A stretch of 64,000 nucleotides of DNA, taken from the IMG/VR virus record IMGVR_UViG_3300022822_000014, positions 26,406-90,405 of that record. One strand, given 5' to 3'. A model generated the notes under the pieces. That model ran no database searches. It was not told the origin of the DNA and worked only from the letters and a program-made list of their open reading frames with translations. The translations under genes were made by a program, and so were the position numbers. The stretch is from a virus. This document shows positions 13,439 to 21,076 of this stretch, in pieces. Position 1 is the stretch's first letter. Each line of letters starts with the position of its first letter.

Positions 13439-13858
13439 ATGGCGGAAAAGGTTTTTTTAGATTGGGAATGGGTGTCTCATCAACTCAATACAATCGCAGA
13501 CAAGTTACAGGGTGATAACCTAGATATTTATGCAGTTACTGGAATACCTAGAGGAGGACTAATCCCTGCAATAATGTTCTCACATCGATACGGAATACCG
13601 TACATGGATTTTAGCCAAGCAAAAAATTTACCGAGATTTTCTCGTAAGAAAATTATAGTCTTAGACGATATAGCAGATACCGGAAAGACATTAGAGGAAA
13701 TACTTCCTCTAACTTTTATCACCGCAACACTAGCATACAGAGATATGTCCTCAATAGTCCCTGATTATTTTGGTGAGCATATTAAACATGGAGACTGGCT
13801 GGTGTACCCGTGGGAAGAAAAAAGTTCAAAAACAGTACAAGATTATCTTGTTATATAG
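13439..13858 (+). CDS. Phosphoribosyltransferase family protein
   Basis: 139 residues. Type I PRTase fold: VTGIPRGGLIPA (about 33-44) and the PRPP-binding motif KKIIVLDDIADTGKTLEE (about 69-86). The family attaches purines, pyrimidines or related bases to PRPP. Given the neighbouring deazaguanine genes it could recycle a base, but the substrate cannot be read from sequence. Confidence 0.85.
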   Translation: MAEKVFLDWEWVSHQLNTIADKLQGDNLDIYAVTGIPRGGLIPAIMFSHRYGIPYMDFSQAKNLPRFSRKKIIVLDDIADTGKTLEEILPLTFITATLAYRDMSSIVPDYFGEHIKHGDWLVYPWEEKSSKTVQDYLVI

Positions 13859-13866
13859 AAAAGTAA

Positions 13867-13878
13867 TTCATATATTTA
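13867..13878 (+). promoter_or_regulatory. Host-like promoter box
   Basis: TTCATATATTTA, 22 bases before the ATG of folE at 13901. Confidence 0.5.
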
Positions 13879-13900
13879 AATATAAACAAAAGTTATAAGA

Positions 13901-14605
13901 ATGTCAAAAAAGTTTATTACCGGAACTGAATTAGTTCAAGCAGGATTTGCAAACGGAATCTCAACACAGTTAGCAGCTAAACAGCTAAAAGACGGCCCAG
14001 AAGCTACCCTTACCGAAATTGAAAAAAGTACTATTATTGTAAATGCATCTACAGCATTTGCAGATTTCCTTACAGCTTTAGGGGTAGATTATAAAGCAGA
14101 TCCTAATTCTTCCGATACTCCAATGAGAGTAGCTAAAGCGTACGTAAATGATTTATGGGCAGGAAGATACTCCCCTTTAGATAGGGTTACTGCTTTCCCT
14201 TCGGATGGATATGATGGAATCGTTCAAGAAAGTAGAATACCTGTAACATCAATGTGTTCTCACCATCACCAGCAAATCAGAGGAGAAGTGAGTATTGCTT
14301 ATATTGCTTCAGAAGACGGAAAAGTAGTGGGGTTATCTAAACTTAATAGGATTGTTGAACAATTCAGCAGAAGAGGTGCTATACAAGAGCAATTAACAGT
14401 AGCAATCTGGAATGCAGTTAATAAGATTTGTGAAGGAAATCAAGGAGTAGCTGTTATGATTAATGCAACTCATGCTTGTGTATCCTGTAGAGGAGTAAAA
14501 CATCAAGGAGCCGCTATGCAGACAGCTAAACTGTCCGGTGCATTTTTACATGAAGACTCGGCCAAAGCAGAGTTTTACAAAAACATAGAATTATCAATTA
14601 AATAA
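13901..14605 (+). CDS. folE: GTP cyclohydrolase I (FolE)
   Basis: FolE converts GTP to dihydroneopterin triphosphate, the first step of 7-deazaguanine (and folate) synthesis. The 234-residue protein keeps SSDTPMRVAKAYVNDLWAG (about 67-85), the zinc and active site SMCSHHHQQIRGEVSIAYI (about 117-135), GLSKLNRIVEQFSRR (about 146-160), and the second zinc Cys in HACVSCRGV. Length is normal. It has its own promoter and belongs functionally with queD and queE upstream and queF downstream. Confidence 0.93.
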   Translation: MSKKFITGTELVQAGFANGISTQLAAKQLKDGPEATLTEIEKSTIIVNASTAFADFLTALGVDYKADPNSSDTPMRVAKAYVNDLWAGRYSPLDRVTAFPSDGYDGIVQESRIPVTSMCSHHHQQIRGEVSIAYIASEDGKVVGLSKLNRIVEQFSRRGAIQEQLTVAIWNAVNKICEGNQGVAVMINATHACVSCRGVKHQGAAMQTAKLSGAFLHEDSAKAEFYKNIELSIK

Positions 14606-14614
14606 AAAACAGAA

Positions 14615-14818
14615 ATGACACAGTATTGGCAAGTAACCGCTCAATTCGAAAGAGAAAATGACAGAGGTAGGATTCAAAAAATTAAAGAAGTATACCTAGT
14701 AGATGCTTTAACAGGAACAGAGGCAGAAGCTAAGACCTATAAAGCGTTAGAAACTGAAGGTGAAACAGGATTTAAGATTATAAGCCTTACAGAATCTAGA
14801 ATTATAAAAGTCATTTAA
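14615..14818 (+). CDS. DUF4494-like small protein
   Basis: 67 residues. The pattern YWQVTAQFERENDRGRIQKIKE, YLVDALTGTEAEAKTYK, TGFKIISLTESRI matches the N-terminal part of DUF4494 proteins, which are common in Bacteroidetes and usually longer. It therefore looks like a minimal version. Followed by a strong terminator. Function unknown. Confidence 0.65.
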   Translation: MTQYWQVTAQFERENDRGRIQKIKEVYLVDALTGTEAEAKTYKALETEGETGFKIISLTESRIIKVI

Positions 14819-14825
14819 AAAACAG

Positions 14826-14843
14826 TAGGTCCTTCGGGACCTA
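14826..14843 (+). terminator. Rho-independent terminator-like hairpin
   Basis: TAGGTCC/GGACCTA closed by a TTCG tetraloop, followed by TTTCTTA. It separates the folE unit from the promoter at 14845, which overlaps its tail. Confidence 0.75.
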
Positions 14844-14844
14844 T

Positions 14845-14856
14845 TTCTTATATTAA
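14845..14856 (+). promoter_or_regulatory. Host-like promoter box
   Basis: TTCTTATATTAA directly after the terminator hairpin, 17 bases before ATG 14874. Confidence 0.5.
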
Positions 14857-14873
14857 TAAAAAATAAAAGTTAT

Positions 14874-15392
14874 ATGCAATTAAATTTATTTAACGAAAAT
14901 AAAGGTAGTAAAGCTCCTATGAGTGTACCTTTCGTTAACGAAGTAGAGATATTTAACGCTACATTTGGAAAACCCAACAACTATGAACCCATTATCCCCG
15001 AAAAAAAAGAATGGCAATTTGTCTATGACTTTATCCTCGAAGAACTTGAGGAATATAAACAAGCTTGCGAAAACGGAGACATCGTGGAAGTTTTGGACGC
15101 TCTTTGCGATATTACTTATGTTTCCCTTGGGAACGGTGTTATGCTACACGGCCTTAAAGATAAGATATGGCCAGCATATCAAGAAGTACAAGGAAGTAAT
15201 ATGTCAAAAGCTTGTACAACTGAGGAAGAAGCCATACTTACCGTCAGCAAAAGAAGTAAGGAACAAGGTGAGGCCTGCCATTTTGAGAAAATTGCGGAAG
15301 GAAGGTATATTGTCTATAGATCAAGAGATAAAAAAGTAATGAAGTCTATTAACTACTATAGACCTAACCTTAAACAATTTTTCAATGATTAA
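14874..15392 (+). CDS. MazG-like/HisE-like NTP pyrophosphohydrolase
   Basis: 172 residues. All-alpha NTP-PPase features: residues 46-75 carry EWQFVYDFILEELEEYKQA (the EExE helix) and then EVLDALCDITYVSLG (the ExxD helix), followed by EVQGSNMSKACTTEEEA. These bind Mg and the nucleotide phosphates. Phage members hydrolyse (d)NTPs or alarmones. The C terminus (RYIVYRSRDKKVMKSINYYRP) is typical of phage homologues. Overlaps the next gene by eight bases. Confidence 0.75.
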   Translation: MQLNLFNENKGSKAPMSVPFVNEVEIFNATFGKPNNYEPIIPEKKEWQFVYDFILEELEEYKQACENGDIVEVLDALCDITYVSLGNGVMLHGLKDKIWPAYQEVQGSNMSKACTTEEEAILTVSKRSKEQGEACHFEKIAEGRYIVYRSRDKKVMKSINYYRPNLKQFFND

Positions 15393-15603
15393 TTTAGACG
15401 AACATAAAATTTTTAATCACGACTTAAAGTTAGAGACTGTTCCTCTTTCTGTTGCAAAAGCAGCTGTCGCCGAAGCCCTAGAGTCTGTAAGTGCAAATAC
15501 AGTAACTGAACTAGAGAGTGTTATGAGTTTGATTCAAAAATCTATGTTAGAAATGAATGAAGCTGTAGAGGAATTATCAAAATTAGAGAACTTAGATGAT
15601 TAA
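15385..15603 (+). CDS. Small acidic helical protein
   Basis: 72 residues, mostly predicted helical (ELESVMSLIQKSMLEMNEAVEELSKLE, residues 42-68). Overlaps both the MazG-like gene and the DpdA-like gene by ATGATTAA junctions, so it is translated with them. Not recognised. Confidence 0.5.
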   Translation: MINLDEHKIFNHDLKLETVPLSVAKAAVAEALESVSANTVTELESVMSLIQKSMLEMNEAVEELSKLENLDD

Positions 15604-16390
15604 AATAGCACATGAATCCCCGAAGAGTATCTCCCAGCTAGTAGAAAGTGTAACTGATTATAGTTATGCTCTCGTGCACCTTTTCGAAGAAGATACTCAA
15701 TACTTAGCACAGTTCGAAGAAGCAGTAGCAAACGGCCGTGAAGTTATATTGGATAATTCTATATTTGAATTAGAAGAAGCATTCAATGAAGAAGGATTCG
15801 TAAAATGGGTTAAACATTTAAAGCCGGAATGGTATATAGTTCCCGATGCATTGGAAGATGCAAAAAGAACGATGTCTAATATGGCTGGTTGGAACTTACG
15901 ACAGAAAGATGTACCGGGAAAGAAAATTGGAGTAGTTCAAGGTAAAACATATGAGCAAATAAAAGCCTGTTATGATTATATGGATAAGATAAGTGGAGTT
16001 GATATGATAGCTATATCCTTTGATTACTCTTACTATACCGTATCTGTCCCTCATCCTAACAAGTACGTAAGTTGGATGTTAGGAAGAGTTAAACTTTTAG
16101 GAGACCTATTAAGAGACGGTATAATAAACGTAAATAAACCTCACCATCTATTAGGAAGCTCACTATATTGGGAAGGTCAGTTCTATAAGGACTCAGACTA
16201 TAACTGGATATATTCGATGGATACTTCGAACCCTGTAGTATATGGAATGAAAGTAGGTGAATACGGAGGGTTAACATGGGATAAACCTTCAGTTAAACTG
16301 CACACACTTATCGACACAAATATTAGTACTATTCCTATTGAATCTGTACTAGAGAACATTAAGTCTTTTAGAAAAGCCTGGAATGGGTAG
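15596..16390 (+). CDS. DpdA-like DNA 7-deazaguanine transglycosylase (TGT superfamily)
   Basis: DpdA swaps guanine in DNA for a 7-deazaguanine base. The 264-residue protein reads as a TGT-type TIM barrel: EVILDNSIFEL (about 49-59), WYIVPDALEDAKRT (about 79-92), IGVVQGKTYEQI (about 111-122), VDMIAISFDYSYY (about 135-147), KPHHLLGSSLYWE (about 180-192) and YSMDTSNPVVYGM (about 205-217). These match the order of TGT segments but not the tRNA-TGT zinc site, as expected for phage DpdA. Context with FolE, QueD, QueE and QueF supports the call. A plain hypothetical barrel cannot be excluded. Confidence 0.65.
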   Translation: MIKIAHESPKSISQLVESVTDYSYALVHLFEEDTQYLAQFEEAVANGREVILDNSIFELEEAFNEEGFVKWVKHLKPEWYIVPDALEDAKRTMSNMAGWNLRQKDVPGKKIGVVQGKTYEQIKACYDYMDKISGVDMIAISFDYSYYTVSVPHPNKYVSWMLGRVKLLGDLLRDGIINVNKPHHLLGSSLYWEGQFYKDSDYNWIYSMDTSNPVVYGMKVGEYGGLTWDKPSVKLHTLIDTNISTIPIESVLENIKSFRKAWNG

Positions 16391-16419
16391 TCCCTATTAG
16401 GGTGTTCTCTTCCTCAAGA

Positions 16420-16428
16420 CTATTTATA
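16420..16428 (+). promoter_or_regulatory. CTATTTATA-class promoter box
   Basis: CTATTTATATAAAA, 12 bases before the ATG of the endonuclease at 16441. A short CCCT/AGGG hairpin lies upstream at 16393-16403. Confidence 0.5.
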
Positions 16429-16440
16429 TAAAAGTATAAT

Positions 16441-17160
16441 ATGAAAATAGTTGGATATAGAACTGAAAACAAAGTAAATGGACACTTTTATTACGGTGTA
16501 CGGACTTTAAGAAAGGAAAACGATCCGTATTTAGGTTCTGGCCTAAGGCTTAAGAAAGCAGTAGACAGGTACGGCAAAGGTAACTTCGTGAGAATCGATT
16601 TATTAGATTTTGAAACTTTTGCAGAAGCTTTAGAATGGGAAAGAGGAATAATAACTGAAGAGTTAATAAATACCCCAGAATGTTATAACCTTAAACCTGG
16701 CGGAGCAGGAGGAGGCACCCCTTGGACAGAAGAAAGAAAAGAGAAACATAAAGAAAAGAAGAGTTATAAAAAAACCCAGGAAACAATAAAGAAAATGTCA
16801 AAAGCAGCAATTTTAAGGTTTAAGACAGAACCTGGAACGTTCCTAGGAAAAGTACATACGGAAGAAACAAAAAAGAATCTCTCGGAAAGGAGAAAAGGAA
16901 AACCCGGATATAATAAAGGAAAGAAATTAAACCTGACCGAAAATAGACGTAAAGAACTTCGGAAACCCAAATCGCAACAGGTAAAAAATAAGATATCAAG
17001 ATCCTTGTGCAAACTAACAGAATACCAGGTTAAATTCCTACAAGAAGAATTTGTAGATAGGTACGGGGAAAGAACTAAAGTTTGTAAACAGTGGGGGATA
17101 AATTTAGACCAAATAGCACGTATAATAGGAAGAAGAAATGGCAACAAGAGCAAAGTATAA
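16441..17160 (+). CDS. GIY-YIG homing endonuclease
   Basis: 239 residues. The nuclease part contains VGYRTENKVNGHFYYGVRT (4-22), DPYLGSGLRLKKAVDRYG (28-45) and a catalytic Glu region ALEWERGIITEELI. NUMOD3-like repeats follow (LGKVHTEETKKNLSERRKG). The C terminus (QVKFLQEEFVDRYGERTKVCKQWGINL onward) resembles a small helix-turn-helix used for target recognition. It splits the deazaguanine cassette between the DpdA-like and QueF genes and carries its own promoter box. Confidence 0.88.
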   Translation: MKIVGYRTENKVNGHFYYGVRTLRKENDPYLGSGLRLKKAVDRYGKGNFVRIDLLDFETFAEALEWERGIITEELINTPECYNLKPGGAGGGTPWTEERKEKHKEKKSYKKTQETIKKMSKAAILRFKTEPGTFLGKVHTEETKKNLSERRKGKPGYNKGKKLNLTENRRKELRKPKSQQVKNKISRSLCKLTEYQVKFLQEEFVDRYGERTKVCKQWGINLDQIARIIGRRNGNKSKV

Positions 17161-17332
17161 AAAAGGAGATAAGGTAGATTTTTCTTTTGCTGGTGCGACT
17201 GAAACTGGCACCATCCAGGAAATTAAAATTGAAAAATTAAATAATAAACAAGAAGTAACTTACTATATAACAAACAGTAGGTATAAATACCCATCGGTAC
17301 TAGAGACTAAAGTGTTAAAAAAATTATGGTGA
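17138..17332 (+). CDS. Small hypothetical protein (SH3-like)
   Basis: 64 residues: KYKKGDKVDFSFAGATETGTI resembles a small beta-barrel (hypervariable/SH3-like) fold. Its start lies 23 bases inside the endonuclease gene. A 17-codon frame overlaps its stop but is too short to call. Confidence 0.45.
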   Translation: MATRAKYKKGDKVDFSFAGATETGTIQEIKIEKLNNKQEVTYYITNSRYKYPSVLETKVLKKLW

Positions 17333-17394
17333 TTTACGGAATTTTCGATAAAGTATCAGGAAAAGGTATAATAACTTAAATAGAAAGGATAAAA

Positions 17395-17955
17395 ATGAAT
17401 AATATTCCAAAAAGATTTTGGATAGTTTTTTTTTCACAAACAGGTACTGAGATAGTGGATTTAGCCAAAGCTTTAAATAGGTGGCCGGATTTAATAGTAA
17501 CAAATAAAAGACCGAAAGAACTTAGAACTATTAATCCTGAGTTAGAAGGTAAAGTAGTATTTGTAGAGAATAAACCTACTACTGAGGAACTTAAACTTAT
17601 TTTAAGACCATACAAAAACCCCATAATAAGCTTACATGGTTGGTTAAGAATAATGCCTGAAGGGATATGCAAATCGTATTCAATTTATAATGGTCACCCT
17701 GGACTAATAGTAGATTATCCGGAACTTAAAGGAAAAGATCCTCAAGTTAGGACCTACAAAGGCATCCAGAAAGGTATCTACGAAACTGCGGGATGTGTAA
17801 TTCATAAAGTAACACCTGGAGTAGATGAAGGTAGTGTAGAATCTTTCGAAAGATTTAATACACATACAGTAGAAAGTTTAGATGATTTATTTGATGTCTT
17901 AAGGGATAGGAGTTTATACCTTTGGGTACAGTTTTTTAAAAGCAAAGCAGTATAG
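17395..17955 (+). CDS. Formyltransferase-like protein (PurN/Fmt N-terminal family)
   Basis: 186 residues. WIVFFSQTGTEIVDLAKAL (9-27) corresponds to the start of the formyltransferase Rossmann fold. The family signature appears as ISLHGWLRIMPEGICK (about 80-95) and IYNGHPGLI (about 98-106, the catalytic N-H-P segment), then TAGCVIHKVTPGVDEG (about 129-144). Family members use 10-formyltetrahydrofolate to formylate amines. The acceptor is unknown here; an amino sugar or a modified nucleotide is possible. Overlaps the ferredoxin start by one base. Confidence 0.78.
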   Translation: MNNIPKRFWIVFFSQTGTEIVDLAKALNRWPDLIVTNKRPKELRTINPELEGKVVFVENKPTTEELKLILRPYKNPIISLHGWLRIMPEGICKSYSIYNGHPGLIVDYPELKGKDPQVRTYKGIQKGIYETAGCVIHKVTPGVDEGSVESFERFNTHTVESLDDLFDVLRDRSLYLWVQFFKSKAV

Positions 17956-18278
17956 TGACAGACATTACCTTTACAGTAATAGACAGAGAAGGAATAGAAC
18001 ATAAAGTGACTGCCCCTACTGATATGAATATGAATATGATGGAAGCTCTAAAACTTAATGAGTTCCCAATAGAAGCCATATGTGGGGGAATGGCAATGTG
18101 CGCTACCTGTCAATGTTATATAGAATCAGACCACATACTACCAGAAATGACTGATGAAGAAGATTCTATGCTAGAAGACGTATATATGATAAGGAACCCC
18201 AACAGCAGACTCACCTGTCAAATACCGGTAACCGAAGATTTAGATGGGTTAAAATTAACTATTGCACCAGTTGTATAG
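17955..18278 (+). CDS. 2Fe-2S ferredoxin (adrenodoxin type)
   Basis: 107 residues. Cluster motif CGGMAMCATCQCYI with a fourth Cys in SRLTCQIPVTEDLDGL matches C-x5-C-x2-C and the distal Cys of adrenodoxin-like ferredoxins. The GTG start overlaps the preceding TAG and gives the expected N terminus (TFTVIDREG). It is the second phage ferredoxin in this region; a partner enzyme is not obvious. Confidence 0.88.
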   Translation: MTDITFTVIDREGIEHKVTAPTDMNMNMMEALKLNEFPIEAICGGMAMCATCQCYIESDHILPEMTDEEDSMLEDVYMIRNPNSRLTCQIPVTEDLDGLKLTIAPVV

Positions 18279-18289
18279 TAAGGAAAATA

Positions 18290-18301
18290 TTCGTATCTTT
18301 A
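18290..18301 (+). promoter_or_regulatory. Host-like promoter box
   Basis: TTCGTATCTTTA; TTG at about 18270 gives a spacing near 20 to the TATCTTTA core. It precedes the kinase gene at 18325. Confidence 0.55.
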
Positions 18302-18324
18302 ATAAGAAGTAATAGGTTATAAAA

Positions 18325-18843
18325 ATGATAAAAAGAGTTGCATTAGTTGGAGCGAGTAGTACGGGTAAAACCACAGTCTACGAATTACTATTAAATAAAC
18401 TACCAGAATATAAATTTATTAATGAATCGACTAGAACAGTTAAAAGTTACGGATTCCCTATTAACGAAAAAGGAACTTCTGAAACTCAATTAGCTATTAG
18501 TTCATTTCATTTAGAAGCCCTATTAAAACCTAATAATCTACTTTTAGATAGATGTTATATGGATTTAGTAGTGTATAGTTCTTTAATGCCTAACTGTTCC
18601 AAAGAAGCAAATAGGTACATAGAATCTACTTGGAACAGAATCCAAAGCGAATATACACATTATATTTATTTTCCTATTGAATTTGAATCTGTCGATGACG
18701 GAGTAAGAAGCGTTAATGAAGGGTGGAGAAAAGATGTGGACAATACCTTTAATAAACTATTAAACGATTTAAAAACCCCCCACCTGACCGTAACAGGGTC
18801 ACCATTACAAAGAGTTAATCAAATCTTAAATTTTATAAATTAA
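18325..18843 (+). CDS. NadR/Ttd14-like ATPase or nucleotide kinase (AAA_28 type)
   Basis: 172 residues. Walker A VGASSTGKTTVYELL (8-22) at the N terminus, then NESTRTV and LLLDRCYMDLVVYS (about 72-85), the pattern of AAA_28 proteins related to the kinase domain of NadR. Family members phosphorylate small substrates such as nicotinamide riboside. Substrate not readable from sequence. Confidence 0.75.
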   Translation: MIKRVALVGASSTGKTTVYELLLNKLPEYKFINESTRTVKSYGFPINEKGTSETQLAISSFHLEALLKPNNLLLDRCYMDLVVYSSLMPNCSKEANRYIESTWNRIQSEYTHYIYFPIEFESVDDGVRSVNEGWRKDVDNTFNKLLNDLKTPHLTVTGSPLQRVNQILNFIN

Positions 18844-18849
18844 AATAGG

Positions 18850-19305
18850 ATGTTTACACAACTAGAACCGGGTTTATTGCAAAAAAGGAATTCACAGATT
18901 GAGCTATGGAAAAAAGTACCCCTCTGGGCTTCAAAGATATACTTAATGACATTCAGAAAATATTTTGAAGAGTATACATTAGAGGTGGTAAAAATAGGAC
19001 AAACAGCCTTTTATGAAACTTACGATAGGATACTTTATAACCATGCTATTTTTAAAGAAGGAAAAGAGAAAGAATATATAAAAGATACTATGTTTGGGTA
19101 CTACGATGAAATTAAGGTAAATACCAGCGCAATGTTACCTTCCGGTAAAGTGGATGATATTGAAAAGGAAGTTTTAAGGCTATGGGGCCCACAAGATTTG
19201 GAAATACCTAAGATGAATGGTATGAGTGAAATGAGAAAGTATAGTAAAGAGAGATATGCAATTGCAAGTTTAATAATAGAAAAAAATAGATATGTCAAAC
19301 GTTAA
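18850..19305 (+). CDS. Hypothetical protein
   Basis: 151 residues, Lys/Glu/Tyr-rich, probably soluble and helical. No motif recognised. Its 3' end overlaps the queF start by 14 bases, tying it to that gene. Confidence 0.5.
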   Translation: MFTQLEPGLLQKRNSQIELWKKVPLWASKIYLMTFRKYFEEYTLEVVKIGQTAFYETYDRILYNHAIFKEGKEKEYIKDTMFGYYDEIKVNTSAMLPSGKVDDIEKEVLRLWGPQDLEIPKMNGMSEMRKYSKERYAIASLIIEKNRYVKR

Positions 19306-20194
19306 AAATTACGAAGAAGTAATTGCTTTAGCTAGCAAACATTTAGGGAAAGTAGGAGGAGATGGATATTCAGATCAATACAATCCTGAACTACTAGTTA
19401 AAATCCCCCGTTATTTAAACCGAGAAGGTTATGGATTAACAGGAAAAGAATTTGTTGGTGTAGATGTATGGAATGCATACGAAGTATCAGCAATTACATC
19501 TAAAGGTCAACCGGTAGCAGGAATGCTAAAAATTGTATGCCCTTCAGATTCAGAAAACCACGTAGAATCTAAATCTATAAAGTTATATTTAAATTCATTT
19601 AATATGACTAAAATTGGAATTTCGGCAAGAGACTGTATCAAAGGTATCCAAGCTAGAGTTAAAAGAGATTTAGATGAATTATTAGAAACAGATACCATAG
19701 TTTCATTTTATTCAACTTCTGATGAAGTACCAGCACTCTCTTTTGAAGGCTACAAAGATGTAGCCGAAGTAGCTAATCTAGACGAAATTGACTTTACATC
19801 ATTTCAATCAGATGCAACTCAATTAGAAGGCACAGGGAAACCAGGTAATATTAAATTCTCATCAAATTTATTAAGATCAAATTGTAGAGTTACAAACCAA
19901 CCAGATTGGGGGGATGTATACATTAACATTAAAGGTAATAATGTTCCTACAGCGGAATCATTAGCCCGGTACATAGTATCTCATAGAACAGTTTCTCATT
20001 TTCATGAAGAAATTTGTGAAATGATATTTGCTCATTTATCTGAAGCATTTAAACCAGAAGAACTAATGGTATCATGTCTTTATACACGAAGAGGGGGATT
20101 GGATATTAACCCAATTAGGGCAACACATTCTATGTTAATACCTGAATTTTATACATCCCCAAATTATCGAATTGCTAAAACACTACGTCAGTAA
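19292..20194 (+). CDS. queF: preQ0 reductase (QueF, long type)
   Basis: QueF reduces 7-cyano-7-deazaguanine (preQ0) to 7-aminomethyl-7-deazaguanine (preQ1) with NADPH. The 300-residue length fits the long two-T-fold form. Motifs: ESKSIKLYLNSFNMTKI (about 92-108), LLRSNCRVTNQPDWGDVYI with catalytic Cys and Asp (about 192-210), SHFHEEICEMIFAHL (about 236-250), and YTRRGGLDINPIR (about 264-276, NADPH/substrate). It indicates that the pathway goes on from preQ0 to preQ1. In bacteria the enzyme serves tRNA queuosine; with a DpdA-like gene nearby, DNA is the likelier end use. Confidence 0.88.
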   Translation: MSNVKNYEEVIALASKHLGKVGGDGYSDQYNPELLVKIPRYLNREGYGLTGKEFVGVDVWNAYEVSAITSKGQPVAGMLKIVCPSDSENHVESKSIKLYLNSFNMTKIGISARDCIKGIQARVKRDLDELLETDTIVSFYSTSDEVPALSFEGYKDVAEVANLDEIDFTSFQSDATQLEGTGKPGNIKFSSNLLRSNCRVTNQPDWGDVYINIKGNNVPTAESLARYIVSHRTVSHFHEEICEMIFAHLSEAFKPEELMVSCLYTRRGGLDINPIRATHSMLIPEFYTSPNYRIAKTLRQ

Positions 20195-20448
20195 TGAAAG
20201 AAACAGTAGAAAAAGCAGAATTAATTGCAATCCGTGTTCCACCAGGAGATAATTGGCAATTAACTATAGATAAAGACATAACCGTGGAGGGGCTAGTACC
20301 AACATTGACCCAATACATGAGAAAAACAAAATTTAAAGGCAACTACAGGTTAGAACCTTTGAATGGAAAGCTGTTTATACTTAAAGAAGAAGAAGTTGAA
20401 ATACAAGAACCCGAAGCAGTAGTTTTTGATTTGTACGGTGAAAACTAA
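20194..20448 (+). CDS. Hypothetical protein
   Basis: 84 residues; start and stop overlap both neighbours by one base. Contains IAIRVPPGDNWQLTIDKDITVEGL and an acidic tail. Not recognised. Confidence 0.45.
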   Translation: MKETVEKAELIAIRVPPGDNWQLTIDKDITVEGLVPTLTQYMRKTKFKGNYRLEPLNGKLFILKEEEVEIQEPEAVVFDLYGEN

Positions 20449-21035
20449 TGTCAAAAGCACTCCAAAAACTAACCCATAAGTATGAATTCCTTAAATTAGA
20501 ATTAGAGGAAACTAAAGATGAACTTGCAACTTACCTAAGTAAGTGGAATAAATACTTTGGTAAATACTTCGCAGATAAAAATGCGGAAATGTGGGTTAAT
20601 GAAGAGACAGGTGAAATGAAAAAAGAACCACCAGGAGAAGAACTAACTACTAACCGAAAATCTCGAAAAACTAAACCAGCAAAACTTAAAAAACTTTATA
20701 AACACCTTTCCAAATATATTCACCCAGATAAAGGAGGAAAGCAAGAAGACTTCAAGAAAATGAAACAATCCTACGAAGAGGAGGATTTATTAGAGCTACT
20801 TAAGTTTGCAGGTTTATATAAAATAGATTTTGAATTAGAAAAAGATGATGAGCTTTTAATCGAAAAGACTTGTTCTAATTTTCAACAGCAGATAGAAAAC
20901 CATAAAGGATCTCTTGCTTGGGCATATTTTACAGGAGATAAAAGTAAAAAACTAGCAGTACTCCAAATGTTAGAAAAACACTTGGGAAAAGAAATAAAAA
21001 AAGAAGATTACCCTCCTGAATTGTTGGAGGATTAG
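20448..21035 (+). CDS. J-domain (DnaJ-like) protein
   Basis: 195 residues. A coiled N terminus (1-45) is followed by KLKKLYKHLSKYIHPDKGG (about 76-94) and EDFKKMKQSYEEEDLLELLKFA, the HPD loop and helices of a J domain, which stimulates DnaK-type ATPases. Phages use such proteins to redirect host Hsp70. The gene lies upstream of DNA polymerase and GroES/GroEL, consistent with a set of chaperone functions. Confidence 0.78.
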   Translation: MSKALQKLTHKYEFLKLELEETKDELATYLSKWNKYFGKYFADKNAEMWVNEETGEMKKEPPGEELTTNRKSRKTKPAKLKKLYKHLSKYIHPDKGGKQEDFKKMKQSYEEEDLLELLKFAGLYKIDFELEKDDELLIEKTCSNFQQQIENHKGSLAWAYFTGDKSKKLAVLQMLEKHLGKEIKKEDYPPELLED

Positions 21036-21042
21036 AATATAA

Positions 21043-21054
21043 TTCGTATATTTA
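21043..21054 (+). promoter_or_regulatory. Host-like promoter box
   Basis: TTCGTATATTTA, 22 bases before the DNA polymerase ATG, which follows an AAAGGTTATAA leader. Confidence 0.55.
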
Positions 21055-21076
21055 AGTAGACTTAGAAAGGTTATAA

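Noticed and set aside
14965-15339. A 124-codon frame on the same strand inside the MazG-like gene
   Set aside because: It overlaps a recognisable enzyme in another frame and its translation has no coherent motif.
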